Source: an uncultured Alphaproteobacteria bacterium (lineage in GTDB: Bacteria; Pseudomonadota; Alphaproteobacteria; Methylaequorales; Methylaequoraceae). Taken from it: a DNA stretch of 48,214 nucleotides. The translations under genes and the position numbers were made by a program. Below, one piece after another: positions 19,474-27,752 of this stretch (positions within the stretch are counted from its first letter, which is position 1; every line of letters begins with the position of its first letter). Location: the NCBI GenBank assembly GCA_902526865.1, contig CABZMK010000010.1, forward strand, positions 1-48,214, read 5' to 3'. Below the pieces are notes generated by a model, which saw only the letters and a list, made by a program, of their open reading frames with translations, made no database searches and was not told the DNA's origin.

Positions 19474-20118
19474 CTAAATTTTAAATGTCTTCTTCTTAGA
19501 CTCACTAATATTTAGCCCAATCTTTTTAAAGCCCTCAGTAATTTCAATAGTTGTATGACCTTGATTCCATTTTCTAATAAATTCTTTAACATTTTCTTGA
19601 TTGAAACTAAGTTTTTCTTCCGGTTGTTTTGTGTGAGACATTTTTTTCCTAGAGATCTTTTTGTTTAGTATTTCCCATACATCACTAAGTTCCTGAATTT
19701 CTCTCTCTTTTATAAAGTTTTCTATAATGAAATTGAGTCTTTTAATTTCATTTTCCAATCTTAGGTTCTCATTTTTTATATTACTTAAATGTTCTTTTAT
19801 TTTTTGGAGGTCAGACTCTTTTATAACAGAGATTTTGTGTTTAAATTTTTCGAAACAATTATGCAACTTCTCCAATATTAACTCCTTTAGTAACTTAATA
19901 TCTAACTCATTATATTTATAATGACTTTTGTCGCTTAATTTTGATAATTTATCTAAAGATAGAAGGATTTGGTTTAGCCTTTTTCTAGATAAAACAGCAA
20001 AGTTACAAAGTTTAAATAACATTCTATCGTCATCGGACCATTGTTTTCTGGGTTTGTACCTGAATTTATTTAAAACTGACTGTGCCTTTGCAAAAGACAC
20101 CTTAAAGGCCTTATCCAT
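19474..20118 (-). CDS. Unknown coiled-coil protein with possible C-terminal helix-turn-helix
   Basis: I do not recognise this 214-residue protein. It is rich in Lys, Glu, Leu and Asn. Residues about 95-145 (KIKEHLSNIKNENLRLENEIKRLN) form a likely coiled coil. The C-terminal 40 residues, with VKEFIRKWNQGHTTIEITEG and IGLNIS, have the spacing of a small DNA-binding helix-turn-helix (compare the W..G....I pattern of GcrA-like proteins), but this is a weak resemblance. There is no signal peptide. It lies alone between convergent secB and a degraded cNMP-binding gene. Confidence 0.6.
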   Translation of the reverse strand: MDKAFKVSFAKAQSVLNKFRYKPRKQWSDDDRMLFKLCNFAVLSRKRLNQILLSLDKLSKLSDKSHYKYNELDIKLLKELILEKLHNCFEKFKHKISVIKESDLQKIKEHLSNIKNENLRLENEIKRLNFIIENFIKEREIQELSDVWEILNKKISRKKMSHTKQPEEKLSFNQENVKEFIRKWNQGHTTIEITEGFKKIGLNISESKKKTFKI

Positions 20119-20196
20119 AATCTACTCAATTCCCAAATACTATATTTCTACAATAACTAAATATAATAATATATTGTATTATTATTAATACTATAA

Positions 20197-20592
20197 TTAT
20201 TTTTTAATAATATAAAGGCGGTATGAATAGTTAAACTTTTGATTCAGACTTTTAATGTCATGTTTAATTGTTGAATCTAGATTTGTAAGCTTCATGCTGG
20301 TTGAACTCAAAATTGCTCTAATACAAAAAGACGATTTATTATAGCCATCTAGCAAGTTTTTTGAATCAGCAATGCTTTAAATTCTTTAAGAGTAACTGCA
20401 GAAAACGTTCTTATGTATTTAGAGGATTGATTAGTCGCCAAATACCTCATTTTCATAAATAAGCGCGACGCTTGTGCCTTTGTCAGATATAATTTCAACC
20501 TCCCCTTTGTTTAGAAGACAGGCAAAGTAAGGCTCATAGCCAGCTTTGTAAATTATTTCACCTGCTGTCCAAGAAATGTGTTTTTCACCCAT
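20197..20592 (-). pseudogene. Degraded cyclic-nucleotide-binding-domain protein
   Basis: Starting at an ATG at 20592, 53 codons read MGEKHISWTAGEIIYKAGYE and continue with a GEVEII turn and a terminal EVFGD, the N-terminal half of a cNMP-binding beta-barrel ('GE.i...Gd...G.v.i....FGe'). A TAA follows at 20433-20431. The continuation is found in another frame (SSKYIRTFSAVTLKEFKALL), then after a second shift in a third frame (NLLDGYNKSSFCIRAIL, running on to a TAA at 20199-20197). Two frame changes make the gene broken unless the assembly is wrong. It could be a CRP-like or stand-alone cNMP-binding protein relic. Confidence 0.65.
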
Positions 20593-20644
20593 ACTCGAAC
20601 GCTCTTTATACGATAATTAATTTTTAATTTATAACAATTTTTAG

Positions 20645-20719
20645 TGGAGCGGGAAACGAGATTCGAACTCGCGACCCTCACGTTGGCAACGTGATGCTCT
20701 ACCACTGAGCTATTCCCGC
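20645..20719 (-). tRNA. tRNA-Gly (GCC anticodon)
   Basis: On the minus strand GCGGGAA at 20719-20713 pairs with TTCCCGC before the discriminator T and an encoded CCA (20647-20645). The D arm contains AGCTCAGTGGTAGAGC, the anticodon loop is TTGCCAA with anticodon GCC, and the T arm contains GTTCGAATC. It is 75 bases including CCA. No integrase or direct repeat is seen beside it, so there is no sign of an element inserted here. Confidence 0.97.
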
Positions 20720-20825
20720 AGATTTCCTGCACATAATATACTTTAATAACTTTTTTTAAATAATAAAATTGTTTTTTTTTAAATAAGACTTTAATTATTA
20801 CCAAATTTGAAACATATTGTATTAT

Positions 20826-21500
20826 ATGCTGTACAGTTTTGAACATACTTTGGAAGAATTGCCTAAAACAATACCCCTCTTTCCTCTCAACAAAGTTCTG
20901 CTCTTACCAAGAGCCAAGCTCCCCCTTAATTTGTTTGAAAATAGATATTTACATATGCTAGATTACGCTCTGGCGAATAACAGAATAATTGGTATGATTC
21001 AGCCAAAAGAAAAAGTTTTGAAAGACTCAGACATTAAGAATCCGAAGCTTTACGACGTAGGTTGTTCCGGAAGAGTTACAGCATTTTCAGAAACCAATGA
21101 TAGCAGATACGAACTAATCCTGAAGGGTGTCTGTAGATTTAGAATTATTAAAGAAAAAAAAGTAACTAATGGCTTCAGATCTGCAAACGTTGAGTGGGAA
21201 GAATACCGAAAAGATTTTGATGCTCTAAGCCTCTTGGGACAAAAAAAGAGGAAAGATTTTGAATCGTTGTTAAAGTTATTTCTTGAAAAAATCTCCATAA
21301 ATGCAGATTGGGAGATGGTTCAAACAACAAACGATGAAGACTTGGTAAATATGATTAGCATGTGTTGTCCTTTTGACGTGAGTGAGAAACAAGCACTTTT
21401 GGAAGCTAAAACACTTGATGAGAGGTTAGATGTTCTTACTTCTTTAATGCAAATGGGTTTAAACGATAACAAAATAGTTAGTTCGGGCACCCCGTCGTGA
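20826..21500 (+). CDS. LON substrate-binding domain protein
   Basis: A 224-residue protein made of the N-terminal (LAN/PUA-like) domain of Lon without ATPase or protease parts. TIPLFPLNKVLLLPRAKLPLNLFENRY is the domain's start, and GCSGRVTAFSETNDSRYELILKGVCRF its core. Such stand-alone proteins are common in proteobacteria; their function is not firmly known. I start at the ATG at 20826; a TTG at 20817 would add three residues. The TGA overlaps the GTG of the next gene (GTGA), suggesting coupling. Confidence 0.9.
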   Translation: MLYSFEHTLEELPKTIPLFPLNKVLLLPRAKLPLNLFENRYLHMLDYALANNRIIGMIQPKEKVLKDSDIKNPKLYDVGCSGRVTAFSETNDSRYELILKGVCRFRIIKEKKVTNGFRSANVEWEEYRKDFDALSLLGQKKRKDFESLLKLFLEKISINADWEMVQTTNDEDLVNMISMCCPFDVSEKQALLEAKTLDERLDVLTSLMQMGLNDNKIVSSGTPS

Positions 21501-21658
21501 AAGATAGCGATTTTAATAGAAAGTGGCTAGACTTGCTTGTTTGCCCTAAAACAGGACAAGATCTAACATACGACAGTAAAACAAAATTATTACTAACTAA
21601 AGACAAAAAAATCTCTTATGCAATAACCAATGGTATTCCAAGACTTATTGATGACTAA
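21497..21658 (+). CDS. Trm112/YcaR-like small protein
   Basis: A 53-residue frame from GTG at 21497 to TAA at 21656-21658. WLDLLVCPKTGQDLTYD and YAITNGIPRLID match the Trm112/UPF0434 (YcaR) family, which usually reads LLD.LvCP.CkgpL...Gipvml. Only one of the usual Cys residues is present, as in many bacterial members, so zinc binding is doubtful. The reading frame overlaps the LON-domain gene by 4 bases and is followed 5 bases later by the DUF971 gene. LON-Trm112-DUF971 is a recurrent alphaproteobacterial trio. Confidence 0.85.
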   Translation: MKDSDFNRKWLDLLVCPKTGQDLTYDSKTKLLLTKDKKISYAITNGIPRLIDD

Positions 21659-21663
21659 CATAA

Positions 21664-21969
21664 ATGATCCCAAAATCTGTAACGTTAAATAGAAATAAAA
21701 AAAGTATTCAGTTAGAGTACCCCAACAACACGTTTCTCTTGCTTACATCGTCGTATTTAAGAGCCTGCAGTCCCTCTGCAGAAAATAAAGACAAACTAAG
21801 AAAAACAGATATTAGAAAGAGGAAAGAAGCTTTTAATTCTGTAATGATTAACAAGGTTGAAGCGGTTGGTAATTACGCTATCAGAATAATATTTGATGAT
21901 GGGCACGACACCGGTATCTTTAGTTGGGAGTATATTTATACTATCGGATCTAGGCTTCAAGATTCCTGA
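21664..21969 (+). CDS. DUF971 (gamma-butyrobetaine hydroxylase-like N-terminal domain) protein
   Basis: A 101-residue protein with LRACSPSAENK, VEAVGNYAIRIIFDDGHDTGIFSWEYIY, the signature of DUF971. The same small fold forms the N-terminus of eukaryotic gamma-butyrobetaine hydroxylases; a link to iron-sulfur cluster handling has been suggested for the bacterial family, but I infer nothing specific here. It is 5 bases after the Trm112-like gene and overlaps the convergent hydroxylase by 20 bases. Confidence 0.9.
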   Translation: MIPKSVTLNRNKKSIQLEYPNNTFLLLTSSYLRACSPSAENKDKLRKTDIRKRKEAFNSVMINKVEAVGNYAIRIIFDDGHDTGIFSWEYIYTIGSRLQDS

Positions 21970-23140
21970 GCCCCATTGCAAACAACATACTTTGATTTTT
22001 TAGAAAGGTTGATTGAGAAAATATCCTTAGACCAGTTTTTCTAAAAAGACTTTTGAATTTTCCTGAACCTGAGAATAGACCGTTTAAGTTGTGCGTTGCA
22101 TTCACAAGTAAAGTTTTATCCAATTTTCTCATATTCTCATATGACTCCATTAAATGTGAATTAAAAGGTTCAAGCCCAAGTTCCTTTGATTTTGCAAGAG
22201 TTTTAGCCAAAATAAATGCATCTCTTAATCCAAGATTAAATCCCTGTCCGGCTATTGGATGTATTGCTTGGCATGCATCTCCAATCAAAACTATATTCTT
22301 ATTAAAGATATCATAGCAAGAAAAGACATTTAATGGATATTTTTTTACTTCAGAAAGACTTATTAGTTTTCCAAAAAAATTATCATATTTTTTTTCAAAT
22401 TCCTCTCTAAAATTTTCTTTAAACGCTTTGTTATTAGCTACTTTAGTGTCAACAGTCCAAACAATTGAAGATTGATTTATTTTTGAATTATTGATAGGTA
22501 ACACTGCTAAAGGTCCAGTTGGAAAAAATCTTTCCAGAGCTACTCCATAATGTTTTTTAGAATGTGAAATATTAAATACAAATGCAGTTTGTTGGTAATC
22601 ATGGTAATAATATTTGATGTTAGCATGGTATCTGGTTCTTGAAAACCTTCCATCTGCTGCAACTAGCATCTTAAAATATAAATTAAAATTTTTTGTTTCT
22701 AAAAAGCTGTTGTCAATGTCATCGTTATTAATATTTATTATTTCTGTACCGTATTTAAATGAAATATATTTTGATTTTGAAACTTCGTTTAAAAGAGTTT
22801 TTTTTATTAGTTTATTATCAACAATAAAACCTAATGGACCTTCTCTGAGATTGTTATAATCAAAATTTATATCATGAGAACCCAACCCCTCTGAGACAAA
22901 AATTTGATTAATTGGTTGAAATTCATTTTTCAATTTCTTCCAAATTCCTAGTTTTCTGTAGATTCTATAAGATCCTTGAGAAATAGCAGTTGTTCTATTA
23001 TCTTTTTGTGCAAATAGCAACCTTTTATCACTCTTATCAATAATGCATACTTTTATTTTTTTTTCTGCCATTAAAAGAGCGAATGTTAAACCTATCATTC
23101 CGGCGCCACTTATAATTACTTCATGATGAATTTTAGTCAT
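21950..23140 (-). CDS. UbiH/Coq6-family FAD-dependent hydroxylase
   Basis: A 396-residue flavoprotein monooxygenase, probably acting in ubiquinone synthesis. The FAD-binding start VIISGAGMIGLTFALLMAEK has the GxGxxG loop, LLVAADGRFSRTR-type residues (AADGRFSRTR) hold the DG motif, and VLIGDACQAIHPIAGQGFNLGLRDA is the GD motif of the UbiH/UbiF/Coq6 family. Which ring position it hydroxylates cannot be told from sequence. It faces ftsK across a 51-base AT-rich promoter gap. Confidence 0.92.
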   Translation of the reverse strand: MTKIHHEVIISGAGMIGLTFALLMAEKKIKVCIIDKSDKRLLFAQKDNRTTAISQGSYRIYRKLGIWKKLKNEFQPINQIFVSEGLGSHDINFDYNNLREGPLGFIVDNKLIKKTLLNEVSKSKYISFKYGTEIININNDDIDNSFLETKNFNLYFKMLVAADGRFSRTRYHANIKYYYHDYQQTAFVFNISHSKKHYGVALERFFPTGPLAVLPINNSKINQSSIVWTVDTKVANNKAFKENFREEFEKKYDNFFGKLISLSEVKKYPLNVFSCYDIFNKNIVLIGDACQAIHPIAGQGFNLGLRDAFILAKTLAKSKELGLEPFNSHLMESYENMRKLDKTLLVNATHNLNGLFSGSGKFKSLFRKTGLRIFSQSTFLKNQSMLFAMGLRNLEA

Positions 23141-23191
23141 AAATTTTTTAAATATGCTTTTAATTTAAATTAAATATAATTAAATTATCGA

Positions 23192-25390
23192 ATGAATATT
23201 AAAATTAAAGAAAATTTAAAAAAAACTGGGTTTTCCCTCTTATTCTTGGTGATAAGTATTTCAATATTTTTATCTTTAGTAAGCCAATCAAACGATGATA
23301 ACACCTTATTAAAATTTGACTCTTTATCTAGTAGTTCAATGAATATTTTTGGTTTTTTTGGAGCAGTCCTTTCAGATTTTCTAAATAAGATTTTTGGTGT
23401 GAGTTCATATCTTTTTTGCATATTTTTTTTTAATAATGCCATTAAAGTATTTAGTGGAAGAAATTCGCAATGGATCACTTGGAATTTTCTTCCATTTTCG
23501 ATTCTTTTAACGTGTTTTTTTGTTGAATATTTTAAGCTAAGTATTCAAGATTTCAATTTCTCATCTGGTATTATAGGAATTAGCCTGAACTCTTACTTTG
23601 TTCACTTTTTTAGTAATTTAGAGTATGTTAACTATCTAATTGCCTTACTCCTTGCGTTTTATTTTTTTTCAATATGCTTTACTTTTAGTATTGGTTTTAG
23701 CCATATCAGAAAAATATTCTTTGCTTTTTTAAAATATAGCTATTATTTAATATTTTTCATTTGCAAGGCTTTAAAAATATCAATAAAGAAAGATTTGGAC
23801 TTTTTTTCAGAATTTAAAGTTAAATCTAATACACAAGTTACAAATTCTAAGACCAAAAAATATAAGAAAGCAGTTGTTTCACGAGGTATTTCAGATGATT
23901 ACTCTTTTCCGTCAATTGAGTTATTAGAGATGGAAAGAAAGATTCCAGGAATAGAAGCTGAAAACAAGAAAAATGCTGAATTAAACACCTCATTACTCGC
24001 AAATGTTCTAAATGATTTTAAAATAAGTGGAAATATTACAAATGTTAGACAAGGGCCTATTGTGACCTTATTTGAATTAACTCCTGCACCAGGCACTCTG
24101 TCGTCCAGTGTTATTCGTTTGTCTGATGATATAGCAAGGTCAATGAGTGCCAAATCTACAAGAATTTCAACTATACCAGGAAAAGACGCAATTGGAATTG
24201 AAATTCCAAACAAGCAGAGACACACCGTTTTTCTTAGAGAATTAATTGATGATCAAGCATTCAAAAAAAATTCCTTAAAATTGCCCCTTGCTCTTGGAAA
24301 GGACATATTTGGCAGCCCTGTAATTGTTGACCTTGCGAAAATGCCGCATTTACTTGTTGCGGGTACTACAGGCTCAGGAAAATCGGTTGGCATTAATGCC
24401 ATGCTTTTGTCTTTGCTTTATTGTTTGCCTCCTGAAGAATGCAGGTTAATTTTAATAGATCCTAAGATGTTAGAATTATCAATTTATCAGGATATTCCTC
24501 ATTTATTAACTGAGGTTGTGACTGATCCTAAAAAAGCGATAACTGCTCTAAAATGGACAGTGAAAGAAATGGAAAAAAGATATCAGTTGATGACACATTT
24601 AGAGGTTAGGGAGATTGATGATTATAATAGAAAAGTAAAAAAAATCTTAGAAACAGGCCAGGTCGTCTTTAAAGAAATGCAAATCGGTTACGACTCTGAA
24701 ACGGGTAAACCAGTCATGGAAAAAAAAGCTTTAGATTTAGCAATTTTTCCGAATATTGTAGTAGTTGTAGACGAATTAGCCGATTTAATGATTACGTCAG
24801 GTAAAGAAATTGAAGGCGCAATACAGAGACTTTCACAGATGGCGAGGGCTGCCGGCATACATTTAATTGTTGCTACGCAGCGCCCCTCTGTAGACGTTAT
24901 TACTGGAACTATAAAGTCAAATTTTCCTACAAGGATAAGTTATAAAGTTGTAAACAAAATTAACAGCAGAACAATATTGGAGGAACAGGGTGCTGAACAA
25001 TTGCTTGGTCAGGGTGACCTTTTAATTACAATGTTAGGAGAGAGTTTATTGAGAGTTCATGGTCCATTTGTGAAAACTGAGGAGGTTCAATCAGTTGTAA
25101 ATCATCTAAAAAAACAAGGAGAACCTGAATATTTACAATCAGTAACTAAAGACGAAGAGGAATTGGAGAATTTTAATCTAGGTTTTAACAATACATCAGA
25201 TGAACTTTACGATAAAGCAGTATCAATTGTATGTAGGGAAAAGAAGGCATCAACAAGTTTTATCCAGAGACACTTGCAAATTGGTTATAATCGTGCAGCG
25301 AGAATAATTGAAAAAATGGAGTCTGAAGGGATAGTAAGCCCTGCAAATCATGTTGGTAGAAGGGAGGTTTTAGTTGGTAAAGAAAACTAA
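23192..25390 (+). CDS. ftsK: DNA translocase FtsK
   Basis: Septal motor that pumps DNA and activates XerCD recombination at division. About four membrane segments span residues 10-190, a short linker follows, then the alpha/beta motor with Walker A AGTTGSGKSVGINAM (about residue 390) and VVVVDELADLMI as Walker B. The C-terminal gamma winged helix (KAVSIVCREKKASTSFIQRHLQIGYNRAA) that reads KOPS sites is intact. At 732 residues it is a compact FtsK with a short linker. The BON-protein gene starts inside its 3' end. Confidence 0.97.
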   Translation: MNIKIKENLKKTGFSLLFLVISISIFLSLVSQSNDDNTLLKFDSLSSSSMNIFGFFGAVLSDFLNKIFGVSSYLFCIFFFNNAIKVFSGRNSQWITWNFLPFSILLTCFFVEYFKLSIQDFNFSSGIIGISLNSYFVHFFSNLEYVNYLIALLLAFYFFSICFTFSIGFSHIRKIFFAFLKYSYYLIFFICKALKISIKKDLDFFSEFKVKSNTQVTNSKTKKYKKAVVSRGISDDYSFPSIELLEMERKIPGIEAENKKNAELNTSLLANVLNDFKISGNITNVRQGPIVTLFELTPAPGTLSSSVIRLSDDIARSMSAKSTRISTIPGKDAIGIEIPNKQRHTVFLRELIDDQAFKKNSLKLPLALGKDIFGSPVIVDLAKMPHLLVAGTTGSGKSVGINAMLLSLLYCLPPEECRLILIDPKMLELSIYQDIPHLLTEVVTDPKKAITALKWTVKEMEKRYQLMTHLEVREIDDYNRKVKKILETGQVVFKEMQIGYDSETGKPVMEKKALDLAIFPNIVVVVDELADLMITSGKEIEGAIQRLSQMARAAGIHLIVATQRPSVDVITGTIKSNFPTRISYKVVNKINSRTILEEQGAEQLLGQGDLLITMLGESLLRVHGPFVKTEEVQSVVNHLKKQGEPEYLQSVTKDEEELENFNLGFNNTSDELYDKAVSIVCREKKASTSFIQRHLQIGYNRAARIIEKMESEGIVSPANHVGRREVLVGKEN

Positions 25391-25961
25391 GTATTTTATA
25401 CTTTTCTTTTTTTTCACTTTTGCACAATCTTGCAGTCCTGTATCTTCTATCGTTTCAATGACTGCAAATGCCGGTATTTCGAGTAAGGGCTTTTCGGCTT
25501 CTGTTGATGATACATTTTTAAAGACAAAAATTCTAACAAAAATATCAACCGAAAATCTATCTAATTTAACTGATGTTGCGGTAAGTGTTTCACTAGGTGA
25601 AGTTCTGCTTACTGGTTATTCGAGTGATCAGCTCAGTAGGCTTAAACTTGTTGAAAATGTTATGAAAACCGAAGGCGTAAAAAAAGTTTATAATGAAGTT
25701 CAAATAAATCCAACTGTTTCTTTTACTGATAGAACGGAAGATGCGTTATTTGAATCTAGATTAATGACAAGAATGTTATTTAAATCAGGAATCAATAGTA
25801 ATAATTTTAGTCTGGATGTTGTATCAGGAAACGTATATATTATAGGGCTTGCAGACAATCTAGAAGAAAAAACGACTGTTGAAAGATTCTTTTCGGAAAT
25901 GGATGATATTCGAAAATTGATAACGATAATTAATATAAAGAAAAGAGATGAGAAAACATAA
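25374..25961 (+). CDS. Double BON-domain envelope protein (DolP-like)
   Basis: A 195-residue exported protein with a hydrophobic signal ending TFAQSC, a poor lipobox, then two BON domains (about 45-112 and 118-190), the second with VSGNVYIIGLADN. The size and layout match DolP/YraP, an outer-membrane lipoprotein that supports envelope integrity. The start is TTG at 25374, chosen because a strong Shine-Dalgarno GGGAGG (25361-25366) precedes it; no closer ATG exists. It overlaps ftsK by 17 bases and gshB by 14. Confidence 0.85.
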   Translation: MVKKTKYFILFFFFTFAQSCSPVSSIVSMTANAGISSKGFSASVDDTFLKTKILTKISTENLSNLTDVAVSVSLGEVLLTGYSSDQLSRLKLVENVMKTEGVKKVYNEVQINPTVSFTDRTEDALFESRLMTRMLFKSGINSNNFSLDVVSGNVYIIGLADNLEEKTTVERFFSEMDDIRKLITIINIKKRDEKT

Positions 25962-26892
25962 AAATATAAACGCTCTTTTTCAAATAGACAGTTTATCTCA
26001 ACTCAATCCTGAGACGGATTCATCTTTAGATATTATAAAAGAAGGATTAAAACTTGGTTTGAATATTTGGATAACAAATCCAGATAATTTAACTTTTTAT
26101 GCTGGAAGAATTTCTTTTGTAGCATCTAAAGTAAAAGACTCAAGTCTAAAATTATGTAAATCAAAAAAAATATATTTAGAAAAGTTTGACTTTTTTTTTA
26201 TCCGCCAAGATCCGCCATTTGATATGAAATATATTTCCAACTGTTATTTGTTAGAACTTCACAAAAAATTTAACAAGAAACCTTTTTTTATAAATGATCC
26301 CACAGGAATAAAAAATTTTACAGAAAAGATTTTCCCTTTATATTTTCATAATCTTATGCCTAAAACCATGGTGTCATCTAGTGTTAAGGATTTGGTGTAT
26401 ATGTTTAAAAAACATAACACATTAGTCTTCAAACCTCTTTATTGCAAGGGCGGCGAAGATATATACAAATTTTCAAGAAAGGATAAACATGCTTTGAGAA
26501 CTTACGAAAATTTGTTGTGTAAATACAAATCACCAGTTGTCATACAAAAATTTATTGAAAAAGTGAAATACGGAGACAAACGTGTGATATTTGTTAATGG
26601 AAAAACAGTTGGTGCTGTTAATAGAATTCCTAAAAGTGGTGCTTTTAAGGCAAATTTGCATTTAGGTGGAACTGCACGTAAAACAGGGCTTTCCAAGAAA
26701 GAAATTGATATATGCAATCTGTTAGGAGGTGTTTTAAGAGAAAACAAACTGTTTTTTGTCGGTATTGATTTAATAGATCAAAAACTTACAGAAATCAATG
26801 TTACATCGCCAACGGGAATAGTTCAGCTCAGGGAATTGTACAATGTGAACGTATCCAAACTAATTTGGGGAGAGTTAGAGAGTATTGTATAA
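25948..26892 (+). CDS. gshB: Glutathione synthetase
   Basis: ATP-grasp ligase joining gamma-glutamylcysteine and glycine. FFIRQDPPFDMKYI, FINDPTGIKNFTEK, LVFKPLYCKGGEDIY and LTEINVTSPTGIVQLRELY are the expected substrate and ATP-site motifs. It has 314 residues. The start lies inside the BON gene (14-base overlap), so ftsK, the BON gene and gshB may share a transcript. It is convergent with dnaQ across a 59-base AT-rich gap. Confidence 0.95.
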   Translation: MRKHKNINALFQIDSLSQLNPETDSSLDIIKEGLKLGLNIWITNPDNLTFYAGRISFVASKVKDSSLKLCKSKKIYLEKFDFFFIRQDPPFDMKYISNCYLLELHKKFNKKPFFINDPTGIKNFTEKIFPLYFHNLMPKTMVSSSVKDLVYMFKKHNTLVFKPLYCKGGEDIYKFSRKDKHALRTYENLLCKYKSPVVIQKFIEKVKYGDKRVIFVNGKTVGAVNRIPKSGAFKANLHLGGTARKTGLSKKEIDICNLLGGVLRENKLFFVGIDLIDQKLTEINVTSPTGIVQLRELYNVNVSKLIWGELESIV

Positions 26893-26951
26893 ATTATAAT
26901 ACTATATATTTTTTAAAATCTAAAAGCTTAAAACATTGTATATTATATATT

Positions 26952-27617
26952 TTACCATATATTATTTTTAAGAGTTTTTAGCATCTTTCTATGACTTTCT
27001 TCCTCTTCAGGTGAAATTGTAGCACAAACAATTTTGTTATTTTCGTTGTTGAATGATTTCATTATTTGTTTTGTATTTGATTCTATTTTGAGACTGAGAG
27101 TTTGTTGTTTTCCTCCCAGTAGTTCGTTGTAAACTTGAAGTAAAAGAAAAGAATCGGTTAATGCACCATGCTTTTCTCTACTTTCTAGGCTTATATCAAA
27201 TCTTCTGCATAATGCATTTAAGTTATTTTTGCTTCCTGGAAACCTTTTTTTTGCAATTTCTAAAGTACAAATTGTCGATTCGACGCCAATTGGACTTGTG
27301 CCTGATCTTTTTAATGCATTATTGATCATTGTGATGTCGAACTGTGCATTGTGTATAATTAATTGAGATTCGTCAACAAATGACATAAATTTCTCAATTT
27401 CGTCTTCAAATGTACTGAATTTTGATAGAAATTCATTGCTTAAACCATGTATTCTCTCTGATTCGCTGCTTATTTCAACTTCGTCAGGTTTGTAATATTG
27501 GTGAAATTTATTTCCTGTAAAAACTCCGTCTATTAATTCTAAACATCCGATTTCGATTATTCTGTCTTTCTCAAAATCCAAACCTGAGGTTTCTGTGTCA
27601 ATAATTAATTGTCTCAA
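26952..27617 (-). CDS. dnaQ: DNA polymerase III epsilon subunit (proofreading exonuclease)
   Basis: The 3'-5' proofreading subunit. Exo I is LIIDTETSGLDFEKDRIIEIG, Exo II HNAQFDITMINN, and Exo III HGALTDSFLL; the catalytic Asp and Glu residues are all there. It has 221 residues, a normal alphaproteobacterial size. In related genomes dnaQ sits after coaE near the origin; here it sits just downstream of tpsA1. A decayed copy lies at about 39870-40120. Confidence 0.96.
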   Translation of the reverse strand: MRQLIIDTETSGLDFEKDRIIEIGCLELIDGVFTGNKFHQYYKPDEVEISSESERIHGLSNEFLSKFSTFEDEIEKFMSFVDESQLIIHNAQFDITMINNALKRSGTSPIGVESTICTLEIAKKRFPGSKNNLNALCRRFDISLESREKHGALTDSFLLLQVYNELLGGKQQTLSLKIESNTKQIMKSFNNENNKIVCATISPEEEESHRKMLKTLKNNIW

Positions 27618-27752
27618 TTACTTTTGTCTCCATTTAAATTTGCAATAACTTTAAGTATCAATAACATCAATTAATTTCAATAAAGAAAACATTTTTATAA
27701 CTATCCTCGTTTATTTACTAATCGATCTGAGTATATATTTGAAAATTCTGTC

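Noticed and set aside
20645-20719. tRNA-Gly as an integration site of a mobile element
   Set aside because: No integrase, no repeated tRNA 3' end, and flanking genes are core. The neighbouring broken gene is explained by decay.
26937-26946. TGTATATTAT resembling the core of an XerCD dif site
   Set aside because: Only the AT-rich centre matches; the XerC and XerD arms do not fit, and a dif site is expected at the terminus, not near the origin genes. It lies in a gap where such strings arise by chance.
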